Assembly: GCA_018660835.1 (NCBI GenBank)
Contig: JABJJN010000080.1
Coordinates: forward strand, 1-64,000
Direction of reading: 5' to 3'
DNA from: Gemmatimonadota bacterium
Lineage (GTDB): Bacteria > Latescibacterota > UBA2968 > UBA8231
Length of the DNA: 64,000 bases
Below the pieces are notes generated by a model. It was given only the letters and a program-made list of their open reading frames with translations. It did not search any database and was not told the DNA's origin. How positions within the stretch are numbered: the first letter of the stretch is position 1; each line of letters starts with the position of its first letter. Positions 8,487 through 16,617 of the stretch are shown here, piece by piece. Made by a program: the position numbers and the translations under genes.

Positions 8487-9833
8487 TCAGTCAGCAGCCA
8501 GTCGCCGTCGCACACCCCAGCTAACGCCCACCGCTTCGGCGGCAAAGCCGCAGAATAGAGCCGTCACACCCAGTGTCGCGCCATGCAGGTCGGTTGCCGA
8601 CAACACCCACAGCGCCAGGGCAATTGCAACGAGCCGATAGGGCCCACTCATGGCCATGGCATCTGTCACCCGGTTCACCAGCCCCACACCGTGATAGTAG
8701 CCACGCAGGGTCACGACGAAGGGGAACAGGGAAAACACCATCAGCGGCGCTACGCAGAGAGCGGCGATCGGCGCTTCGACGCCGATCAGATCGAGGAGGA
8801 TCACATCACGCAGGGGTGTCCAGAACAGGATGAATGCCAACAGGAGTGAAATGGCGAGGCAGGCAACGACGAAACGGCGGATGTAGTAGAGGCTGTTGGC
8901 TTCGTCGCGGAAGGCGGGCGCCAGGGAGCGGATCTCGTTGACCCAACCATAGTGCAGGTGTCCAAGGGCATAGACGATGGTCAGCACCGCCAGCGCCTGT
9001 GTGCCGTCCTCCCCTCGACTCACGACCATGTTGATCAAGGGCCGACTGAAGCCCTGGAAGATCATGATCACCGCCAGGGGCCACAGGAAACGTAGCATGG
9101 CAGCGACAGACCCCACCGCAATGTCGCCACCCGACTCCTGGCCTTCCTGCGCCGAGACCAACGTTGGACGCACATATCGCAGGTGTCCCCAGATCAAGAC
9201 GAGATACTCCGTCACAGCGCCCAACAGCGTCACCGCCACAGGGAACAGAATCGGTGTCGCCTCGACGAAGGCCATGTCGATCAGCAGAAAGACGGAGAGG
9301 ATTCGTACGCCGATTCCCGCCAGGCTGCTGGCGCTGATGATCTCGGTACGCCGCACGCGCGCCAGCAAACCGGAGTAGTATCGGGCCAGTCCGCTGATGA
9401 GCGGCAGAGGCACCAGCCACCAGAGGGCCGTCTGCGCTTGGTCGGCAAGTGTCGCATCGATCTCGTGGAGATCTTCCACCAGCCAACGTCCAGGACCATC
9501 TGCTGCCAGGCCCGCTGTCGCCAGCGACAGAACAGCGCCGGAGACGAAGATCACACGTATCCCCGTTCGCAACTGCGCCACACTGTCGATCATGGCCAAG
9601 CCGAGTTGACGCGACTGATACAGCGGTGCCGACAACACCGACATCAATCCGTAGGCCAACCCGAAGGCGGCCAGCGTCTGTGTCGCCTGCGGCACACGCG
9701 ACATGCCACCATTGAGAAACTGCGCGCTCAACTCCTGCGCGAACATGGCCAACGCAAAGGGTGCCAGAAAACGAGCGAATTGGGCGTACAGAGTCAGCTC
9801 TCCTCCACGAACGCAGCGCCTGCACGCCGACAC
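8487..9833 (-). CDS. MOP-superfamily (MATE/ANKH-like) membrane exporter
   Basis: The protein has up to 448 residues with about 12 hydrophobic segments spread over its length and short loops, typical of the MOP flippase/exporter superfamily. Internal stretches such as GFSRPLINMVVSRGEDGTQA and TLRGYYHGVG recall MATE- or ANKH-like members rather than Wzx flippases. The start is uncertain. The GTG at 9833 has no ribosome site, while a strong GGAGGA at 9801-9806 (minus strand) sits 9 bases before an in-frame CTG at 9791, which would still keep the first helix. It stands alone, convergent with the sugar importer and divergent from pirin. The transported compound is unknown. Confidence 0.75.
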   Translation of the reverse strand: MSACRRCVRGGELTLYAQFARFLAPFALAMFAQELSAQFLNGGMSRVPQATQTLAAFGLAYGLMSVLSAPLYQSRQLGLAMIDSVAQLRTGIRVIFVSGAVLSLATAGLAADGPGRWLVEDLHEIDATLADQAQTALWWLVPLPLISGLARYYSGLLARVRRTEIISASSLAGIGVRILSVFLLIDMAFVEATPILFPVAVTLLGAVTEYLVLIWGHLRYVRPTLVSAQEGQESGGDIAVGSVAAMLRFLWPLAVIMIFQGFSRPLINMVVSRGEDGTQALAVLTIVYALGHLHYGWVNEIRSLAPAFRDEANSLYYIRRFVVACLAISLLLAFILFWTPLRDVILLDLIGVEAPIAALCVAPLMVFSLFPFVVTLRGYYHGVGLVNRVTDAMAMSGPYRLVAIALALWVLSATDLHGATLGVTALFCGFAAEAVGVSWGVRRRLAAD

Positions 9834-9950
9834 CAGTGGATCTGGTGCACCATGGCAATCGGTGAAGTCGGTTCGAGGCGCAAAGGGTTCTCGCTATCGC
9901 GGGTCCGGGGTCGAACAACTCAACCACCTGGGTCGGTCTCGTGCAAATCT

Positions 9951-9978
9951 TTGACTTGGCCGTCCTCATCGATAGACT
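9951..9978 (+). promoter_or_regulatory. Candidate sigma-70-type promoter of the pirin gene
   Basis: TTGACT (9951-9956) and TAGACT (9973-9978) are separated by 16 bases, upstream of the GTG start at 10035. The match is moderate. It is the best promoter-like pair in the 201-base gap between the divergent exporter and pirin genes. Confidence 0.4.
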
Positions 9979-10034
9979 CGCATATCGAAGCACACTCCCA
10001 TTCCACTCGAGATCACTTTCTCCATGAGGTCACC

Positions 10035-10946
10035 GTGTCTATCCGTCCTGTCAAACGCATCGTCGAAGCTCAACCCCACATTGAGGGCGCCGGTGTGCGC
10101 TTACGCCGAGCCTTTGGCTTCGGCGATACAGAAGAGACCGATCCTTTTCTGCTCTTCGATGACTTTCGTGGCGACCAGCCAACGGACTACATGGCCGGTT
10201 TCCCCTGGCATCCGCATCGTGGCATCGAGACGATCACCTATGTATTGGCTGGCACCGTCAAACACGGCGACAGCCTCGGCAATCAGGGTGCCCTCGGCGC
10301 CGGTGACATCCAGTGGATGACAGCCGGTTCGGGCATCCTGCACCAGGAGATGCCCCAGGGGGATGACGCGGGCCGCATGCATGGCTTCCAGCTGTGGGCC
10401 AATCTACCCGCTGCGGAAAAGATGACGACGCCTCGGTACCAGGATGTGGCGGGCGCCGACATCCCGGAAGTCACTGATGACGACGGCACAACCGTGCGCA
10501 TCATCTGCGGCGACTTCTGGGGACAGCGCGGACCCGTCGACGGAATCGCCGCCGACCCACGCTACCTCGATGTTACCGTACCACCGGGCAAGCGTAAGAC
10601 ACTACCTGTCGAGATGGATCGCCACGGTTTCGCCTACATCTTCGATGGCGCTGGCAGCTTCCGCGACGCCTCCGCTCCGCAGACTGTAGCGACAGAAATC
10701 ATGGAAGAGGGTGTGCCCGATGCCACCAGTGTCGACATGACAGGTAATCGCAATCTCATCCTCTTCGACTCTGGAGATGAAATCACCGTACAAGCAGGCG
10801 ACGAAGGGATTCGCTTCCTCCTGGTCTCCGGCAAGCCGATCGAAGAACCCGTTGCCTGGCGTGGGCCGATCGTGATGAATTCTCAGGATGAATTGCAAGC
10901 GGCCTTCCGCGAACTGCAAGAGGGCACCTTCATCAGGAAGAGATAG
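10035..10946 (+). CDS. Pirin family protein
   Basis: This 303-residue bicupin carries the pirin metal ligands in the N-terminal cupin: WHPHRG (His59, His61) and LHQE (His103, Glu105). The usual G-D-x-Q-W-M-T-A-G-x-G-I-x-H block surrounds the last two. Pirins are iron proteins; some oxidise quercetin and others modulate metabolic enzymes or transcription. The GTG start at 10035 follows a GAGG site with 6 bases spacing; the frame continues upstream but there it is antisense to the exporter gene and not protein-like. The gene is followed by an SGNH hydrolase and a PhyH gene on the same strand. The physiological role here is not evident. Confidence 0.92.
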   Translation: MSIRPVKRIVEAQPHIEGAGVRLRRAFGFGDTEETDPFLLFDDFRGDQPTDYMAGFPWHPHRGIETITYVLAGTVKHGDSLGNQGALGAGDIQWMTAGSGILHQEMPQGDDAGRMHGFQLWANLPAAEKMTTPRYQDVAGADIPEVTDDDGTTVRIICGDFWGQRGPVDGIAADPRYLDVTVPPGKRKTLPVEMDRHGFAYIFDGAGSFRDASAPQTVATEIMEEGVPDATSVDMTGNRNLILFDSGDEITVQAGDEGIRFLLVSGKPIEEPVAWRGPIVMNSQDELQAAFRELQEGTFIRKR

Positions 10947-11031
10947 GATCGGAATCTCGTGAGCGCCTGAGCATCACGGGCTGGCTTTTGCGCCGCTGAG
11001 GTATGAACATTGGTGCAAAAGGAGAAGGACC

Positions 11032-11679
11032 TTGGAACGGATCCGACGAATTCTTGAGGACAAGAAGCCCGCCAGGTGGGTCTTCTACGGCGACAGCATC
11101 ACCCACGGTGCGCTACACACCTTTGGTCAACGCGACTATGCGGAGCTATTCGCCGAACGTCTGCGCTTTGAACTGGCTCGCACGATGGACATCGTCATCA
11201 CCTCTGCCATCAGTGGCGACAATACACGCGGCCTGCTGCAGAGCTTTGACTGGCGTGTGGGCCAGTTTGATCCCGAAGTAGTTCTGATCATGATTGGCAT
11301 GAATGACTGCAGTGCGAATAACGAGATCACTGTAGCCGAGTTCAGCGACAATCTGACACAGCTGGTGCAGCGATTGGAGCAGATCAACGCGGTCCCCGTA
11401 TTGCAGACAACCTGTCCCATTCTGCCGGGGCTGGCGCCCGATCGCGAACCTCACATCGACGCCTATATGGATGCAATCCGGCAGGCGGCCTCCGATCACT
11501 CCCTGCCCCTCGTCGATCACACGGCATTCTGGCAACAACACGTCGACAAGCGTTCGTACTGGATGAGTGATGCTTTCCACCCGAATGAATATGGGCATCG
11601 CGCCTTCGCAGACCTGCTGTATCGCGAATTCGGCCTACACGATCCCGACAGCCACGCATGCCGGCTGTATTACCCATGA
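11032..11679 (+). CDS. SGNH/GDSL-family esterase
   Basis: This 215-residue protein has all four SGNH blocks: GDSITHG (catalytic Ser22), SGDNTRG (Gly62), GMNDC (Asn91) and DAFHPNEYGH (Asp180 and His183). There is no signal peptide, so it is probably cytoplasmic. Such enzymes remove acetyl or other acyl groups from sugars or lipids. The TTG start at 11032 is supported by AAAAGGAGAAGGA just upstream. Its stop overlaps the ATG of the PhyH gene as ATGA, so the two are coupled. With sugar importers and lyases nearby, carbohydrate de-esterification is a reasonable guess. Confidence 0.9.
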   Translation: MERIRRILEDKKPARWVFYGDSITHGALHTFGQRDYAELFAERLRFELARTMDIVITSAISGDNTRGLLQSFDWRVGQFDPEVVLIMIGMNDCSANNEITVAEFSDNLTQLVQRLEQINAVPVLQTTCPILPGLAPDREPHIDAYMDAIRQAASDHSLPLVDHTAFWQQHVDKRSYWMSDAFHPNEYGHRAFADLLYREFGLHDPDSHACRLYYP

Positions 11680-12545
11680 GGCAATCCGTGGACTACGAAG
11701 ATTTCACACCCGACAGTGCCCGCCGCAAACGTAATCAACTCGTCTCCGACGGTTTCACCATTGTACCCGGTGTCCTTGGCGATCCCTTGCTGTCTGAGCT
11801 GCAAAGCTGGTCTCAGGATGTTTTCGAGCGGGTCCCCGTCGACCCGCGCTATCGTTATCAGGGCAGCGACATCCATGTGTATACGCCGGATCGCTGGCAA
11901 TTGATGGATCGCGAGGCTACACACCAGCACTTTTCCGATCCCATCGTGCAGAAACTCCTCGATCAACCTGAGCAGAAGCAGGCCTGCATCGATCTGGGTC
12001 TCGAAGATGTGAGATCTGCTGGGGGCGGCCTCATCCTGCTATCAAAGCCTGCCTTCGGACCACCGCTGTATTGGCACCAGGATTTCATGAACTGGAATCA
12101 CCCGGAGGCGGCAGCGCCATGGCCGACGAAGATCTTCCTCTCCTACTACATGAGCGACACGACGCGGGAGAATGGTTGTCTGCGGGTTATTCCCGGGACA
12201 CATCGAAGGCGCATCGACTTGCATGATGTGTTACCCAATGCGCACACACCTGAAATTCAGGCGATCGACGATCTCGATCACCCCATTTTTGCTGATCATC
12301 CTGACAGTATCGATGTGCCATTGAATTCGGGTGACCTGATCATCGCCGATGCCCGCCTACTGCATGCAGCATGGCCCAATCAGACCGACCAGCGGCGCAC
12401 ACTGGTCCTCGCCTGGCACGATGTCTTCTCTTTCCCCCAGCCACCGAGTTGGTGGGAGGGTGAGGTCCCTGACGTCATTCGGGATTTCGAGCCAGGGGGC
12501 AGCTTTGAGAGCACACGGACTCCCAGTCCCTACCTGCCACGCTGA
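11676..12545 (+). CDS. PhyH-family Fe(II)/2-oxoglutarate-dependent dioxygenase (PhyH-1)
   Basis: This 289-residue protein belongs to the phytanoyl-CoA dioxygenase (PhyH) family. The facial triad is visible as WHQDFMNW (His and Asp) and, near the C-terminus, HAAWPNQTDQRR, which gives the second His and the Arg that binds 2-oxoglutarate. A mid-protein GCLRVIPGTHRRR strand is also typical. The ATG at 11676 overlaps the SGNH stop; a GTG at 11688 with a GAGG site 6 bases upstream is a credible alternative. Bacterial members hydroxylate varied small molecules, so the substrate cannot be inferred. It ends 121 bases before the peptide-type ABC operon. Confidence 0.9.
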   Translation: MRQSVDYEDFTPDSARRKRNQLVSDGFTIVPGVLGDPLLSELQSWSQDVFERVPVDPRYRYQGSDIHVYTPDRWQLMDREATHQHFSDPIVQKLLDQPEQKQACIDLGLEDVRSAGGGLILLSKPAFGPPLYWHQDFMNWNHPEAAAPWPTKIFLSYYMSDTTRENGCLRVIPGTHRRRIDLHDVLPNAHTPEIQAIDDLDHPIFADHPDSIDVPLNSGDLIIADARLLHAAWPNQTDQRRTLVLAWHDVFSFPQPPSWWEGEVPDVIRDFEPGGSFESTRTPSPYLPR

Positions 12546-12666
12546 AGGCCCTGCCTGAACCCGTTTGCGCCAGCCCCTGGCTGTTGCTGATCATTGGTAA
12601 TTCTACAACCAACCCCGTGGGAGAACGGTCCCGTGTCGCGATTGCCGCAGAGGGCTTGAATTAGCA

Positions 12667-13668
12667 ATGCCTGCCGACTACCTGGTCAGACGTTTCGCCG
12701 TCTTCCTCATCATCGTCTGGGCTGGGGCGACGATCAATTTCTTCATGCCCAGACTGGCGCCGGTCAATCCGATCCGTGAACGACTGCTGCAAGCCGTGTC
12801 CTTTGGTGGCGCTGGCAAGACGGACATGGAAGCCGTCGTCGCCACATACGAGGCGAAGTTCGGCCTCGATCAGCCCCTGTGGAAACAGTATCTGCGGTAC
12901 ATAGGAGACGTCGCGCGCCTCGACTTTGGCGTCTCCATCGCCAACTTCCCGTCGCGTGCCTCCGACATCATTCTGCGCGCTCTACCGTGGACTCTTGGCC
13001 TGCTGACGATGGCGACGCTGATCGCCTTTGCCATTGGCACCCTGCTCGGCGCTTTGCTCGCCTGGCCTAAGTCGCCTGCCGTTCTGCACTACCTGTCGGC
13101 ACCTTTGCTGGCCTTGTCGGCGATCCCCTACTATCTACTCGGTCTCGTGCTCGTCTTCGCCCTCGGCTTCACCCTGCGCGTGTTCCCTCTCGGCGGCGGT
13201 TTTACTCTGGGGACGCTGCCAAACCCCAGTGTAGCCTTTGCCATCGACGTCATCTACCACTCCATCGTTCCCGCCTTGTCCATCGTTTTGTCCTCTGTCG
13301 GTTTCTGGGCCCTGTCGATGCGCGGCATGATGGTGACAGTCCAAGGGGAAGACTATGTGAACTACGCGGAGGCACGGGGACTCAAGAGTCGTGACGTCTT
13401 CCTCCGTTATGCTGTGCGCAACGCCCTGCTACCACAAACGACCTCTCTCGCCCTGGCGATGGGTTATGTCGTCTCCGGTGCCGTGCTCGTAGAAGTGGTC
13501 TTCGCTTACCCGGGTGTTGGTACCGTCCTGTTTCGCGCCATTCAGACCTTCGACTATTTCGTCATCTATGGCGTCGTCGTGATGGTCATCCTCGCCATTG
13601 CTTTGGCCACACTCATTCTCGATATCGTCTACCCACTGCTCGATCCACGCATCGCATACAAGCGCTGA
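12667..13668 (+). CDS. Oligopeptide-type ABC transporter permease (DppB-like)
   Basis: This 333-residue inner-membrane subunit of the PepT family starts with the usual single helix (YLVRRFAVFLIIVWAGATINF), then a periplasmic loop, then five helices. The ATPase-docking loop is EDYVNYAEARGLKSRDVFLRY. It opens a five-gene operon that runs permease, permease, ATPase, ATPase, binding protein. The upstream 121 bases hold no promoter I would defend. The family imports di- and oligopeptides, and in some bacteria oligosaccharides; the sugar-related surroundings make either possible. Confidence 0.93.
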   Translation: MPADYLVRRFAVFLIIVWAGATINFFMPRLAPVNPIRERLLQAVSFGGAGKTDMEAVVATYEAKFGLDQPLWKQYLRYIGDVARLDFGVSIANFPSRASDIILRALPWTLGLLTMATLIAFAIGTLLGALLAWPKSPAVLHYLSAPLLALSAIPYYLLGLVLVFALGFTLRVFPLGGGFTLGTLPNPSVAFAIDVIYHSIVPALSIVLSSVGFWALSMRGMMVTVQGEDYVNYAEARGLKSRDVFLRYAVRNALLPQTTSLALAMGYVVSGAVLVEVVFAYPGVGTVLFRAIQTFDYFVIYGVVVMVILAIALATLILDIVYPLLDPRIAYKR

Positions 13669-13679
13669 GCCGCGGCCCG

Positions 13680-14534
13680 ATGACACGACCATCCTTGGGC
13701 GCCCTGGCGCGCCAGCATCCGCAATTGACTGCGGGCCTCGTCGTCGTGTTTCTCGTCGTCGCCTTTGGCCCCGTCGGTTCTGTCTTCGTCGACACGGATC
13801 TATCGCGTGTTGGTTCCGCCGCGGCCAATACCTCTCCTTCTGCTGAGCATCCACTGGGCACCGACGCCGCCGGCCGCGATCTGCTCGCCGTCATGGTCGC
13901 AGGAACCCCGCTGACGCTGAGGATTGGTTTCATCGCCGGTGCCGTGGGACTTGGCATTGGCACATTGCTCGGATTCATCGCCGGATTCTTTGGTGGCTGG
14001 ATCGATACCCTGATCCGTGGGGCGGCGGATGTACTGATGACGATACCAGGGCTGCTCTTTCTCGTGGTTCTTGCCACGTCTCTGCAGGCCACGGTGACAG
14101 TGAACATGATGGCCCTCGTCGTCGCCTCCCTCGCCTGGATGATTCCGACCCGCACGATTCGCTCACAGGTCCTGTCCATGCGTGAAGCGGGTTATGTGCA
14201 GGTCGCGCGGCTGTCGGGTCTTGGCGATCTGGAGATCATCGCGCGTGAGCTGTTACCCAACCTGTTGCCCTACCTGGCTGCGAGCTTCGTCAGTGCCGTG
14301 GGGGCCGCCGTACTCGCATCGATCGGCCTGGAAGCGCTTGGACTTGGACCACAGAACGAGCCGACCCTGGGCATGACGATCTATTGGGCGCTGTACTACA
14401 CGTCACTTCTGCGTGGTGTCTGGTGGTGGTGGGCACCACCGATCATCATGATCGTACTGATCTTCGTGGGTCTCTTCCTGGTTTCCATGGGCCTCGACCG
14501 AATCGCCAATCCGCGCATGTGGAAGACACCATGA
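13680..14534 (+). CDS. Oligopeptide-type ABC transporter permease (DppC-like)
   Basis: This 284-residue protein has an N-terminal helix, then HPLGTDAAGRDLLAVM, the conserved DppC/OppC entry motif, then five helices. Its EAA-like loop reads EAGYVQVARLSGLGDLEII. It pairs with the preceding permease to form the channel. It starts 11 bases after that gene, and its stop overlaps the start of the first ATPase as ATGA. No strong ribosome site is visible, so reinitiation after the upstream stop is likely. Confidence 0.93.
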   Translation: MTRPSLGALARQHPQLTAGLVVVFLVVAFGPVGSVFVDTDLSRVGSAAANTSPSAEHPLGTDAAGRDLLAVMVAGTPLTLRIGFIAGAVGLGIGTLLGFIAGFFGGWIDTLIRGAADVLMTIPGLLFLVVLATSLQATVTVNMMALVVASLAWMIPTRTIRSQVLSMREAGYVQVARLSGLGDLEIIARELLPNLLPYLAASFVSAVGAAVLASIGLEALGLGPQNEPTLGMTIYWALYYTSLLRGVWWWWAPPIIMIVLIFVGLFLVSMGLDRIANPRMWKTP

Positions 14535-15541
14535 GTCACGCTGACGGACGCATTGCCTTGCGGGTCGAGGATCTGCGTGTGCACTTCCACACCGAGCGAG
14601 GTCCGGTGCGGGCTGTCGAAGGTGTTGGTTTTGAGCTCTATGCGGGAGAGCGTCTTGGGCTGGTTGGCGAATCAGGTTCGGGCAAGACGACGACGGCGAT
14701 GGCCCTCATGCGTTTGATCCGCACCCCAGGGCGCATCGAATCAGGTCGGGTGCAGCTTGGGGATCTGGAGTTGCTGTCCCTGTCGGATGAGCAGATGCGG
14801 CAGGCACGATTTGCACGGATCTCGCTGATTCCTCAGGGCGTCATGAACTCCCTCAATCCCGTCATGCGTGTGGGTGCTCAGATCATAGACACGATCCAGG
14901 CACACCAGGAGGGATTGACGCGAGAGCAATTGCAGGAACGCGTGCACGAGCTGCTTGGATTTGTTGAACTCGATCCCAGCACGGCACAGATGTACCCCCA
15001 TGAACTGAGTGGGGGCATGAAGCAACGCGTCGGCATGGCGATCTCCGTAGCCCTCAGGCCACAGGTCATCATCGCCGACGAGCCGACGAGTGCCCTCGAC
15101 GTCGTCGTGCAGAAGCGCGTGATGGACACACTCTTTCGTGTGCAGAAAGACCTCGATGCGGCGGTGATTCTCGTCGGCCATGACATGGGGCTCATGGCCC
15201 AGTGTGTCGATCGTCTTGGAGTGATGTATGCGGGGCGACTTGTCGAAATCGGCCCTATCCAGCAATTGCTCGAGGAGCCACAACATCCCTATACACGATT
15301 GCTTGTATCCAGCCTTCCCTCTCTCGAGCGCAAGGGGGTTTTTCGCGGCATCCCAGGGATCACCCCGTCGCTACTGGATCCACCACCGGGTTGCCCCTTT
15401 CACCCGCGCTGTCCTGAAGCCATCGATGGCTGCTCCACGCAAGTTCCAGAGCTGCTGACCGTCGTCGCCGGTTCTGAGAAGGACGATACACGCCTGCAAC
15501 AGCTGGCGGCCTGCCACTTGCACACGGGAGTGGATGCATGA
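14531..15541 (+). CDS. Oligopeptide-type ABC transporter ATP-binding protein (DppD-like)
   Basis: This 336-residue ATPase has Walker A GESGSGKT, signature LSGGMKQR, Walker B VIIADEPTSALD and the switch His in LVGHDMG. The C-terminal oligopeptide-transporter extension contains Cys-rich PPPGCPFHPRCPEA, which in relatives can carry an Fe-S cluster. The first ATG (14531) overlaps the permease stop. It forms a heterodimer with the next ATPase, whose start again overlaps this stop. All motifs needed for hydrolysis are intact. Confidence 0.95.
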   Translation: MSHADGRIALRVEDLRVHFHTERGPVRAVEGVGFELYAGERLGLVGESGSGKTTTAMALMRLIRTPGRIESGRVQLGDLELLSLSDEQMRQARFARISLIPQGVMNSLNPVMRVGAQIIDTIQAHQEGLTREQLQERVHELLGFVELDPSTAQMYPHELSGGMKQRVGMAISVALRPQVIIADEPTSALDVVVQKRVMDTLFRVQKDLDAAVILVGHDMGLMAQCVDRLGVMYAGRLVEIGPIQQLLEEPQHPYTRLLVSSLPSLERKGVFRGIPGITPSLLDPPPGCPFHPRCPEAIDGCSTQVPELLTVVAGSEKDDTRLQQLAACHLHTGVDA

Positions 15542-16617
15542 CGGCTCCTCTGCTTGAAGCTCGACAGGTGCGCCGCGAATTTGGTGGTGGTCTCTTCGAA
15601 CGGCAGCGACTCGTCGCGGTGTCCGGTGCATCCTTGCTGTTGTCGCAAGACCGTCCCGTTGTCATCGCCATTGCGGGTGAAAGTGGGAGTGGCAAGACGA
15701 CCCTTGCGCGTTTGCTCCTCGGGATGGTGCCGCCAACATCGGGCTCCATCCTCTATGAAGGGACTGATCTCAACGATCTCGATCGCCAACAGCGCCGGGT
15801 CTTCCGGCGTCAGGTACAGGCCGTTTTTCAGGATCCCTTTGGCGTCTTCAATCCCTTCTATCGAGTGGATCACACCCTCACCATGCCCGTCGCCAAGTTC
15901 TTCCCTGAACTGTCACGGGCCCAGCGTCTGGAACGGATCGAAGAGGGCTTGCGTGCCGTCGGGCTTCGCGCCGAGGAAACTCTTGGACGATATCCGCATG
16001 AACTCAGTGGCGGCCAGCGTCAGCGCATCATGGTGACCCGGGCTCTGCTACTCGACCCGAAGGTGATCGTTGCTGACGAACCGGTCTCCATGGTCGACGC
16101 ATCGTTGCGTGCAACCATTCTGGAGAGTCTGTTTCGTATCCATCAGGAGCGGAAGATCAGCCTCGTCTACATCACCCACGACCTGACGACGGCCTATCAG
16201 CTGAGTCACACGATCCTGATCATGTATCGGGGTGACGTCGTGGAAGTGGGCGACGTTGACCAGGTGATCAAAGCACCTAAGCATCCGTATACGCAGTTGC
16301 TGGTCCGCTCGATCCCCCTCGCCGATACGAAACGGCGCTGGGGTGAAGAAACAGATCCTGGTGGAGATCAGGGCGAGGCAGAGACACCGGCTTCAACGCA
16401 GTCCGTGGAGAAGCCTGCAGATGGACGCACGGGTGCAGTGGGGTGTCCTTTTGCCGATCGCTGTCCCCAGGTGATGGCCCGGTGCCGCCAGAGTAATCCA
16501 CCCCTTGTGCTGACGGATCCGGATCGAGCCGCCGCCTGCCATCTTTATGACGATGCGCCCCCCCTGTCCGAGCGACAGATCGGCGAGTTGTCCTATGGGG
16601 GGCTGCAGCATGCCTGA
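15538..16617 (+). CDS. Oligopeptide-type ABC transporter ATP-binding protein (DppF-like)
   Basis: This 359-residue partner ATPase has Walker A GESGSGKT, signature LSGGQRQR, Walker B VIVADEPVSMVD and switch YITHDLT. The D-loop is S-M-V-D rather than the common S-A-L-D, a mild divergence shared by some transporters whose two sites are unequal. A C-terminal GCPFADRCPQVMARC segment is the usual Cys-rich tail. A low-complexity insert rich in Glu, Asp and Gly lies just before that tail (around residues 270-300). The start overlaps the previous gene and the stop overlaps the binding-protein gene by 8 bases. Confidence 0.95.
   Translation: MTAPLLEARQVRREFGGGLFERQRLVAVSGASLLLSQDRPVVIAIAGESGSGKTTLARLLLGMVPPTSGSILYEGTDLNDLDRQQRRVFRRQVQAVFQDPFGVFNPFYRVDHTLTMPVAKFFPELSRAQRLERIEEGLRAVGLRAEETLGRYPHELSGGQRQRIMVTRALLLDPKVIVADEPVSMVDASLRATILESLFRIHQERKISLVYITHDLTTAYQLSHTILIMYRGDVVEVGDVDQVIKAPKHPYTQLLVRSIPLADTKRRWGEETDPGGDQGEAETPASTQSVEKPADGRTGAVGCPFADRCPQVMARCRQSNPPLVLTDPDRAAACHLYDDAPPLSERQIGELSYGGLQHA

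Noticed and set aside
8806-9993. 395-codon minus-strand frame overlapping the exporter
   Set aside because: Arg/Gly-rich shifted frame of the exporter gene; the true frame has regular membrane helices.
9183-10034. Long in-frame extension upstream of pirin
   Set aside because: It runs antisense to the exporter gene, is Gln/Arg/His-rich and lacks pirin homology; the GTG at 10035 has a ribosome site.
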